From Nemertoderma westbladi (lineage: Eukaryota; Xenacoelomorpha; Nemertodermatida; Nemertodermatidae), in NCBI GenBank assembly GCA_032718475.1, contig JAUCBJ010006375.1, positions 38,035 to 102,034 of the forward strand: DNA of 64,000 nt, in the 5' to 3' direction. The first letter of the stretch is position 1; each line of letters opens with the position of its first letter. Made by a program: the position numbers and the translations under genes. The notes beneath the pieces are model-generated. The model saw only the letters and a list, made by a program, of their open reading frames with translations. It was not told the DNA's origin and did no database searches. Below, in pieces: positions 21,701-33,700 of the stretch.

Positions 21701-24700
21701 AGTTGCAAATGAAAATTCACCATAATAATAGATAGGATAATCAATGGAACTGTACTAATACTTTTCATTTAGTAAAAATTGGTAAAGAACGATGCACGTT
21801 ATGAATCATAGGTGTTGAGGATGTAGTTTTTAATTTTAGTTTTGAATTGTGGCAGGGAAGTGCATTGTTTAATATCCGTAGGAAGCTCGTTCCATAATGT
21901 AGGGCCTTGGTACATGATACCATTCTTAGTAGTCTGGTCAATAAGACAATGTACCCGGGAAAAAATGTTACCAAGCTATATTTGGTATGTTTCGAATCGT
22001 TAGGACCCCTTCTTTCGAAATCTGAAAAATCCTCTCTTCAATAGGGTGGGCAACTCTCACAAATCCCATTTCCATAGCAACCGACATAAGAATAGATATA
22101 ATTACATTTAATGCAACTGGGCTAGCTCCTACCCCCACTATATCGGCAATGGAGAATTCATTGAACATATTTTCAATTCTCAGTTACCATGGCAACCGGT
22201 AGATTCACCATATCAACCATCGATTTGGCCATCTTGAGGCAACGGGACCAACTTCTAATCCCACTATATCGACTATGGAAAATTCATGGATAAAATTTTC
22301 AAGTCTCAGTTACTATGGCAACCGGTAGATTCACCATATCAACCATCAATTTCGCCATCTTGATGCAAAGGGACCACCCCTTCTCGTACCATGGTAACTC
22401 CTATCCCCGCTATTGCTATTAATATTAATAAATCAAGGAATGATAGTTTTTTAAACCAAAAATATAATAATTATTAAATATTATCAATTTATAATAGAAA
22501 TATTGAAAAGTGTATAATATACCTAGAGTTTATCATGAACCAAAGTTATTATAATAAATAATATCACCCTTTATTAGTGGAACAATTGTATCTATACACC
22601 GTTTATTAAACCATACCTGTAATAATTAATGTTACTTAAATAAACAATTAATGTTATTTATAAATAATGTTGGTTATGTTGGGATATCCAATTGATAATT
22701 TCAACCATGTCGTCAAAATCCCTTGTTCTTATTGCGGTAGTAAGCTCCACATGCTGTTCACTGGTCCTGTGAGAAAGTCCTGTCAGTGTGGCCATGGCAT
22801 AATGCACTTGGGCACATTCATGGATACTGTATACCCACATCAATCTAACAGATTCTGTAATCTCTCGACCTCTAGTAAGACCTCCTCTGCTCTTGATAGA
22901 TCTCATCATGTCTTGTTCGAAGATAAGATCAGTCCATAAGCCAGCTCAGTAACGATCACTGCGCTGCACAGAGTGAAACCCATACTGTGAGAACTGCCGA
23001 TACAACCATTGGTGTTTTTTAGGCAATTCCAGCATCCATTGCAAATACAAACGAGCACTCTTCGCATAATTAAAATGTCCTGTTGCCGCAAATATATTTA
23101 TCATCCTCCCAACTGCTACAAGATGCGTATTCCAATCTCTCTGCATTCTCTCTGCACGAATTAACAACTTTAGGGTGTTAACACCCTAAGTTTAGGTTTA
23201 CTTTAGGATGTCAATATAAGAAAGCCACAACTTTGCTGTTCTAGATCTTTCCTTTATTTCATTCATTACACAATTAAGAACTTTCTCCAGTTTGAAAAAT
23301 GCAGTTAAATTACTTACATCATAAAAAAATTAATATAAACTGTAAACTGTTGGTTATCCTGTTGCAATTTAAACCTGAAATACCAATTTTTGACATTTTT
23401 TTATAATTTCAATAAATACTAGCTAGTAAAGAAAACATATCTACTTAATTTGTAGAACATTTTCTAAAACAGAAAGAAAACATGATAGAATCACTTTATA
23501 ATGTATTTCCAAGTATAAAATTTGCATTAGAAAACTTACAAAACTTACTTACTACCGGTACTAACTTATTAAAATTTAAACTTACTAAAATAATTGCCTA
23601 TTAGGTTTTGACAAATTTTTACTAGCTACCACAACAGTGTTCCAGAATATAATATTTTGATTATTTAATGTTGCATCGATGTCGAGGAATAATTTAATCA
23701 TGAAATATTTTCATTTGAAAAAATTAATATTGAATTTTTGCAAAAATTGGCTAGCTACCATAATAGCTAGTGCTAGTATTCTACCGGTGCCCGAAAGTGA
23801 AGAAAGAACGAAATTTTTTATTGTAAAATGTTGAGATGATGTCTATATGGAATTTACCATACCCCATTTTATTATCAGAATAATTAAGCACATCTAACTA
23901 GTGTGCATACAAGCCAGTTGAGTCTTTTGATATAGATAATAGCCATGTCCCTTACAGTATTTTCAGTTGATGAGTCAGCCATGCATAACTAGACCCCAGA
24001 TCTAACTCATTACTAAGTTTGGATAGCGTAATAATAAAAATAATAGGTCAAATTCAAGCTTTGCTTGCCTTGGAACCAATATAACGCCAGCAACCAGGCG
24101 TGAGAGGGGTAAACTACTAGCTAACACCGGTAAATTTCAGTCTACATTATGTATACAATTATGTATCTAATTAACAGATAAGAATATTAAATACTACATT
24201 GTCTCTTAGCAACTATGAAATATTCCAAGTGAAGATCAAGTAAATTTGAATTGATTTTACTTATGGATAGGGTTCAAGAAAATGGCTATAAAAAAAGTTG
24301 CCCAAGGTATGCTGCGGAGGACTTTCGATATTCTTAAAGAGCATAAATTTGCGCTACTTAATTATACCAAATTTGGCTTGGTAACATTTTTTTCTGGGTA
24401 CACCTAAAATTGCTCCTAAATCGACCTGACTATAGCTAATGCTGTTTTATATAGGGGCAAGTGATAATTAGCAGCATTTCTTGTTGGATAAGAGTGTACC
24501 TGTCGATTGAGTATCAGTTTGGAACTCAATTCTGAGGGTAGCTTCACCGAGGATGTTCTATGTTTATAGATTAATTTGACACATTGTAACCGATAGGAAT
24601 CCTGAAGTTTTAGTACTTTTAAATATTTGAAAAGTGGTTCGGCGTGAACTGTTTTGGATTTCAGTGAGACGACACGTATTATTTTATTCTGCAATTTTAT

Positions 24701-27700
24701 CAGTGGTTTAAGAGTTGACTCTGTCGCACTGAAACCCCACAGTATCAGACCAAAAGATTAGTAAGATGCCACTAGTGTATGATATAACATGAGACGTATA
24801 GTTTCAGGAATGAAATGTTTTATGGAATGGTTTATAGGTTGATGACCCAACTAACACTACGTTTGTCTATATGGACGGTCTCCTTATAGCCAGCTAGCTT
24901 AGGGCTTTTCTAGTTGAATCATATTATTCTGCAACCATATAATTTACTCTTTTAGACGAATTAGTGCGTTTTTTTTGCCGGACTAACAAATTTTGGCGAC
25001 GTTCTGTGCGAGATTGGCGATATTTGAAAAGATTCTGAGGCTCAAATAGGTTGCTCATATGACTGAATGGCCCAAATAAAAAAGTTGTTGCATACTCGAC
25101 GAGTTGAAATCGGTGAAATTCTACATTAAATTTTCAAAACCGCTATTTTTCAGTGATCCCGTTATCGAAACGCCACAAAAAATATACAGTCTTGTGCGCA
25201 ACCAAAATTTATGTAGAGTTTGTTATTAAAATGTTTTCGTACCTGCTTGAGTTTTTGAGATATTGGATGGTTATACATACACACACACATAACCACATCG
25301 TGTTTTTGAACGGCTCAACTCTTGAGTAAAACTACCCTGGCCTATTAATAAGCAGGTTCGTTATAAATCGTACTACTTCAAACCAAGAATATCAGATCCA
25401 TGTGACACTGTATTAAATAGGCAAAGCGACTTGCGAGAGTCGTTGTTTAAACAGCAGCATGCATTGACGAAAATGTATTGCTTTCCTAGTTATAAAATTA
25501 AAATGTTTAATAATTCACTAGTGTTAATTATTAAACAGTTTAATTTTCCGACAAGCCGTCTTTAGGGAGGTATAGAATAATTTAAGAGTAGGTATTCCAG
25601 TATTCGGAAACATAGTGGTTGGGGTCTTTTATTACCCAGTGAGTTAGACCCCAACCGAGGGAAATATACCCCAACCAACTATATAGTTAATAATAATTAT
25701 GATATAAATAAAATAAATCACTTTTTAGTTATGAAAGTCTCATAGGTGGAGTTTGGTAAACTAAACACATGATAAAACGTTATTGCTACAAAATTACAAG
25801 TTACAAAAACACATACAACTTAATTATAATTTTAGTCATTGAGACTGTAGTCTAGCAAAGTAAACAACAAAGAGATAAAAACGAAACGTCCCCTTAGTTC
25901 CCTGCCACAAGTTCCCGCTTTGGTAGGGAATATTACGTCGTCTCAACAATTAATTTTATCCACCTTTTTAATGCCGGTTGGTGCATCAATCGATTCCATC
26001 TCTTTATGATATTTCCCTCCCCCTATCTTTACTATCCCTCTCCCTATCTTTACTATCCCTCTCCCTATCTTTACCACGACCCCCTCTATCTTTACTATCC
26101 CTCCCCCCATCTTTACCACCTCTCTCCATATCTTTACCATCCCTCCCCCTATCTTTACTATCCCTCTCCCTATCTTTACCACGACCCCCTCTATCTTTAC
26201 TATCCCTCCCCCCATCTTTACCACCTCTCTCCATATCTTTACCACCCCTCCCCCCATCTTTACCATCCCTCTCCCTATCTTTACCACGACTCCCTCTATA
26301 TTTACTATCCCTCCCTCTATCTTTACCATCGCTCTCTCTATCTTTACCACGACTCCCTCTATCTTTTCCACCGCTCCCTCTATCTTTACCATCCCTCCCA
26401 CTATCTTTTCCACCGCTCTTTCTATCTTTACCATCTGTCCCCCTATCTTTTCCACCATTCTCTCTATCTTTACCACGACTCCATCTATCTTTACCATCCC
26501 TCCCTGTATCTTTACCATCCCCCCCACTATCTTTTCCACTGCTCTCTCTATCTTTACCATCTTTCACCCTATATTTTCCACCACTCTCTTTATCTTTACC
26601 ATCCCTCCCTGTATCTTTACCATCCCCCCCACTATCTTTTCCACTGCTCTCTCTAACTTTACCATCTTTCACTCTATATTTTCCACCACTCTCTCTATCT
26701 TTACCACCCATCACTCTACCCCAATCACCACGCCCTATGCCATTGCTCCCTCCCCCCAGACCATTCCGCCCCCTACCCCCATAATTTCCTCTACCATAGT
26801 CACCGCCTATATCCCTATTACCACAGCTACCTCTTCCAACACATTCCTTCTGTACATTAAGCGATCTGAACGGCCTATCCTTACACCCAAACCTCAGCTG
26901 CCCAGACTCCTTCAACCCCCCGAACCCGCCTCCCAACCTCCTCGGCTTCCATCCCACCATCGTCCTCCCCCGTTCCCGATCCACCAGTATTCGCCTCCCC
27001 TCCAGAACGAGGCCGTTCCCCCGGCGTTCCGCCCGGTCTGCGTAGCGTTCCTCCGAGTACTCTACGAACCCATACCCCTTTCCGAACCCGGTGACGAGGT
27101 CTCGAACTACGCGGATTCGGTTTATCCTCCCGAACTCCCGGAGCGCAGCCCGCAGGGATTCCTCGTCGGTTTGTTCGGCGAGACGACCCACAAACACGGT
27201 CCGATTCGGGTTGCCCACGGCGCGGCAACTCGGTTTGTACCGGGAGGCGATCGCCCGTAGTATAGCGCGGTCGTGGGCCCCGTGGTCGGTGGATCCGTCG
27301 GACATCCCGACCCTGAGTGAGTCGTACTGGCTCGCGAACCGGGCTCCGTCCATCGGGACGCCGGGATAAGTTAATGGGGAGGTAGATAATGCTGTAATGT
27401 GATGTCAGTTGAACATAACTAACTTTACGTTAAAACTGACCCGCAAACATAAGAAATAAATATTGCAATATTATAAATATTGTATATTATAATCTGGTAT
27501 CTTAAAATGTTTGCCATTGGCAGATTAGTCTGCTAGTTTGCTATTTAGAAGAAGCGCCTAGGTATGATATTCGGTCTGATATTGCGAAACCGGTACACCG
27601 GACATACCGCCATACGTGTAGTGCAGTCAGTAGTGTATAAATGTACAATACAATAATAGGCCTATTACTGTATTATGTACTAAACTGTAATAATACCTTA

Positions 27701-30700
27701 TTTTAAATTTCCCGGGCTATGGAGCTGATTTGCACTTTTTCCTGTTTTAGACAAAAAAATCGCAATAATTTTTATTGTCCGTTTAAATCACTCATGATGT
27801 CCTTATTTTTACTTTTTTATGTCCTCCAGAAATTTACCGTTAGGTTCCATGCTACCGGATTCTCTACTGCTGTTCTCTCAGGCTATCAGTACCGGTATTA
27901 GTTTCTTTTTTACTTTTGATGTCCTCCAGAAATTTACCGTTAGGTTCCATGCTACCGGTTTCTCTACTGCTGTTCTCTCAGGCTATCAGTACCGGTATTA
28001 GTATATAGAGCACTATTTTGCAGTATTGCTGTATTGTATGTACAGATGTAGGGGTAAATCTTTTCGACCTACGCGTAGGCCTACGCGTAGCTACGCGTAG
28101 TTTGTAACTTCCATTCCTGTCATTTACCGGTAGGGCCAGACTTACTGCCTTTTTAACAACTACGCGTAGATGTTTTAAAACTACGCGTAGTTATTTTGGA
28201 ACTACGCGTAGGTATTTTGAAACTACGCGTAAGTGCTACGCGTAGCTACGCGTAGGTGCCACGCGTAGCAGTCCTGATAACAATGATTTTTCATTTCAGG
28301 TCCGGTAGGGTTGAGTTGTTAGGCAAGTATCGGTATATGTCAGGTATCTGATTATCAGACAAATGTAATAACAGAATCGGAAACTCATATCTCTACATAC
28401 AGCCTGGTAATAAATAATATTCGGCTCTTTCACATACAAACACAGAGGATGAATAAAAAGTAAACTTAAAATTCACGTCGCATGATTCAAGTATCTTTGT
28501 TTCCATTTGACTATTTAAATATTGAACAGTAGTAAATAAAGCGACCAGTCTACCGGTGAAGAGGTTAAGCGAAAGCTGATAAATACTGCATATAATCAAA
28601 TTGTTTGGTCAAATAACAAGAGCAACCAATCATGGTAGATAATTTAGTCTCCCCCTTCCCTTGTCAAGGGGTTAACATATTAAATACAGTATATCCTTGC
28701 CCTATCGTGAACAAAGGCAATAAAAAGCATAGAGAATCGATAAGAACCATCGGCCTATTTCCTTTGTAAACTATTTTTGAACTCTAAACATTAATTATTA
28801 ACACATTTTACCGCCCGCAACGCATTAAGTGAAGAATATGTAGTCTTCGCGTATTCCTCTCTATAGGGTATACAGGTATAGGATACATTTCTGTTGAAAG
28901 CATTTGATGGTTGTGGGTTGTTTATTGAACATACCGTATTGTGTCTTATTTTAGTACTGACTCGCTTGGAATACGTAAGCCTACTGTAATGATAAACGAC
29001 GTATAGGCATAGTTATGGGTAGCACCTATGCGTAGGTCGCGTAGGACCTACGCGTAGCTACGCGTAGCACCTACGCGTAGCTACGCGTAGCACCTACGCG
29101 TAGTTATTGTTAAAACTCTGAAACTGGTGATATATGACCCAATGTTGCGAACTACGCGTAGCTACGCGTAGCTACGCGTAGCTACGCGTAGGCCTACGCG
29201 TAGGTCGAAAAGATTTACCCCAGATGTAGGTATAAAGCAGGTATTTTAGTACCGGTCCGGTACCGGTACTAAAATACCTGCTTTATACCTACATCTGTAC
29301 ATACATATAATTTGCCAATTAATGGCTAATTCGTTGCAATGTAGTGGTGGTACTGTGGTAGGATCTAAAGTTTGCTTACCTTCTAGTGGTTCTCCAGCTT
29401 TAGATCCTAGAGCACTTTAGATCCTGAACGAACTTAGATCTTGGATGAACTTAGATCGTTCCCATACGAATAGACCCTTCACAAATGAACTTAGATCCTC
29501 AATATACGATCTTAGATCCCACCTTGTATATAATTCCTGTAGGCCTACTGCAGTACTGTCTGACTGTAGCTGTGTTAATGTTAACTGTCATTCCCATAGT
29601 CCCTAGGCCAGCAGACATTACTGTAAATATTTCTGCAGTCGTACAGGTGCATTGAACATTGTGCATTGCGACATCACTCTTGCAGTCTCGACAATTCTAC
29701 AATTGAATTTGAATTTAATCGGACTGGAATACTAGAATACCGGCAGACTGACCCGTAGCCGTGGTGGTATAAGAATCAGAAGATAGAACTGCTGAACTGG
29801 GATATTACAGCTACCGGCTGACCGGTAATATCTGAATATGGCAACGCTATTATCTGACATTACAAGTAACACAAAATCAATGCGTCACCATTACTTCGAC
29901 CATCACCTCTCGGCATCGGCTGGCCCCAAACAGCACCACTTCGATCCTTATAGTCTAAACGGCGGCACTATCCTGGGTATCGCAGGTGCCGACTTCGCGT
30001 TAGTAGCTAGCGACACTCGTCTCTGTGCCGGGTACTCAATCCTTAGTCGCGATGTATCACGACTGTTCCAGTACACCGACCAAGTAGTTCTCGGCGCTGG
30101 GGGCGGTTTCCATGGAGACACGCTGACACTAACGAAACTGTTAGCGGCCCGAGTTAAATCGTACAAGTACGACCATCGCAAGGACATATCAACCGAGGCG
30201 TTCGCTAACATGCTGTCCACCATGTTGTACCATCGGAGATTCTTCCCGTTTTACGTGTACAACATTGTGGCGGGGTTGGATAAAGACGGACGCGGTGCCG
30301 TGTTCGGCTACGACCCCGTTGGGTCCTACCAACGCAACGAATACAGTGTCGCAGGAGACGGGATTAAGTTGATAAGGCCAGTTCTGGATCACCTCGTGGG
30401 CGGGAATAACTCCGCCGTAGTTCAACCGGAGTTGACCGTAGATCGAGCCCTTACAATAGCGAAGGACGCATTCAATTCGGCGGCTGAGCGCGAGATTAAT
30501 ATAGGGGATTCCATAGATATACGCGTTATTACGGCAGCAGGAGTGACGCCGTATCTCTATAACTTACGAAAAGACTAAGTGATGAGAACCTTATGCTATG
30601 GGAACTAACTAATGGCTAACTGAGGAATTCCAGTAACAACCAGGAACATTATCTAATAACAAACTGGGAAACTAATAAAAGAAATAATCTAAATGTGCTG

Positions 30701-33700
30701 TACATTTATTTATTTTATTATCTCGAGATATTGTTAAACACGTTTCGTGTTGGTGTTCTAAAACTAATATGTTCTAATTTCATCTCAATAGATAAATAAC
30801 AACAAGTTTTGTCGTATCTGGGCGCTATTATTACAATTAAAAATCCTAATGTTTGCTAATATTTTGGGATATTAAAGAACTGAAGCGTAAATATAAATCG
30901 CGTGAGTTTTATTTATTTAATTAGTTTGCCTTTACCCAATACTAGTACTACTACGGATACTGCAGTGTAATCGACCTGCTGCATTGCAGCTGCACATTGA
31001 GATGTTCTGCGTTAAGCGTTCACAGGTGTTGTAAAGAGAACCGAATCCAAAAATGTTCACACTCCGGACCTCGAGAGTCTAGAAATTATTCGCTGGACGC
31101 CGCACTGATATCCAGGGGTTTGAAGGTCTAATAAATCGAGCCGTTCCAAATGCGGTCTCGACTACCGGTCTAAATTTATTTGGTAGTCTTCCCACTAAGG
31201 TCCGCCAACCACTGCTAAACCCCCGCGAACAGCGGAAGAATCGAATAATCTTCCTATTCTCGGGGGTACAGCTGTTGCTAACTGTTTTAAATAATATGTA
31301 ACCTCACCTGGGCTACTCTCTCATGAATGGGAAAATCAATTATATTACTCAATTAATGAAGCCTTATCAGCCGACCAACAATCTAGTTCAGGGTGCGCAC
31401 TGGGGCTGAAGCCTTATCAGCCGACCAACAATCTGTAGTTCAGGGTGGGCACTGGGGCGCGGGCAAATTTAATTTTATAATTTTAACCGAAAATGAATAC
31501 CGAATGTGCTAAACCCGGGTCAAACAGCTGTCAATAGGACTGGATTACCTAGCGTTTCAGTACCAAATCTGTGTCTATATACTGTCAGTCCTTCCTGCAA
31601 TCGACTAATCAAAATAAAAAATGAATAGCGTTCTAGCTAATATTTTGTCCGTGAAAAAATAGTACTGACAGGTTTTATTTCAATCACTTACTAAAATAAA
31701 ATAAACGAAAGAAATTAAACTCCAATGAAACCTAATCCGGCACAACTGGTGCAATCAGTACTACTCGTTTATTTTGAGTCGGCTAAGCTGGTGCAATGAG
31801 TACTACTCGTTTATTTTGAGTCGGCTAAGCTGGTGCAGACGAAGTGTCTATTAAACCCAACCTTTACCTAGAATAATGCGCTATACTGTACTAATGCTCC
31901 GCAAATACCTAAGCATTCCAGTCCAAATTAAAATAATAACCAACCTGCCTATTAATAGGCCAGGGTAGTTCTTGTCAAGAGTTGAGCCGTTCAAAAACAT
32001 GATTTGGTTATCTGGTTATGTGTGTATAACCATCCAATATCTCAAAAACTCAAGCAGGTACGCAAAAATTTTAATAACAAACTCTCCATAAATTTTGGTT
32101 GCGCACAAGACTGTATATTTTTTGTGGCGTTTCGATCACGGGGTCACTGAAAAATAGCGGCTTTGAAAATTTAAAGTCGTATTTCACTGATTTCTACTCG
32201 TCGAGTACGCACCAACTTTTTTATTTGAGATATTCAGTCATCTGAGCAACATATTTGAGCCTCAGAATCTTCTCAAATATCGCCAATCTCGCACAGAACG
32301 TCGCCAAAATTTGTTAGTCCGGCAAAAAAAACGCACTAATTCGTCTAAAAGAGTAAATTATTTAGTTGCGGAATAATATGATTCAACTAGAAAAGCCAGC
32401 CAGCTGGCTGTAAGGAGACCGTCCATATAGACAAACGTAGTGTTAGTTGGGTCCCTCATCATTCATTATCATCAACTCCCTCCCACCTAACATAGCAGTG
32501 AGTAACCTTATAGATTATTGTCATAGGATTCACTGGGAAGAGCTATTCATCTGGTGTGGTAATACATTATACAAAATAACAGTTGATGTTTGATTACTGT
32601 CTGGGTTAGAGTGAGATAGTAATAAATTTGGCAAGTAATATAAAAACTTATCTGCAGTTTGGGCTATCCATTCAATAAATAGTACAGTAGTAGCTTACTA
32701 GGCCCTCATGAGTACCAGCAGCTGGTGTTTCTATCATTGAGTTGATGGCAATTTATCGTGTTTTCATTTTCGCTCACTCATGGTACTGGTTTGAGGGGCA
32801 GGTTCGTTTAAAGCTTTCTAGTATTAAGGCGCGTTTTATTGCGTTCTAATTTCAATAATTACGCCTAATATCGCTAAATTTGGCTGAAACTAAATTTGTT
32901 TGGTCGGACTTAGCTAAATGGCTAAATTGGTTGGCTAAGTTTCTAAGTTGGCTATCTAAATTGGATTTAGAAAAATGGGATTTAGAAAAATTGGATTTAG
33001 TCTGAAATACGAAAGGTGTTTCCGGCCTGTCAATGGCACCAAAACCTGTCACCAAAACCCAAGTGTGAAGCAGAAGCCCCACGGTATCCGCCCCAAGTGT
33101 GAAGCAGAACCCCCCACGGCATCCGCCCCACGTGTGAAGCAGAACCCACACGGCATCCGCCCCAAGTGTGAAGCAGAACCCCCACGGCATCCGCCCCAAG
33201 TGTGAAGCAGAACCCCCCACTGCATCCGCCCCACGTGTGAAGCAGAACCCCCACGGCACCGCCCCAAGTGTGAAGCAGAACCCCCACGGCATCCGCCCCA
33301 AGTGTGAAGCAGAACCGAACCCCACAGCATCCGCCCCAAGTGTGAAGCAGAACCGAACCCCACAGCATCCGCCCCAAGTGTGAAGCAGAACCCGCACGGC
33401 ATCCGCCCCAAGTGTGATGCAGAACCCCCACGGCATCCGCCCCAAGTGTGAAGCAGAACCGAACCCCACGGCATCCGCCCCAAGTGTGAAGCAGAACCGA
33501 ACCCCACAGCATCCGCCCCAAGTGTGAAGCAGAACCGAACCCCACAGCATCCGCCCCAAGTGTGAAGCAGAACCGAACCCCACAGCATCCGCCCCAAGTG
33601 TGAAGCAGAACCCCCACGGAATCCGCCCCAAGTGTGAAGCGGAACCCCCCCGGCATCCACCCCAAGTGTGAAGCAGAACCCCCACGGCATCCGCCCCAAG

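Noticed and set aside
25978-26784. Plus-strand open frame of 268 codons rich in Leu, Ser and Pro
   Set aside because: It is the antisense of the repeat-coded SNRNP35 tail. The minus frame has a real RRM protein.
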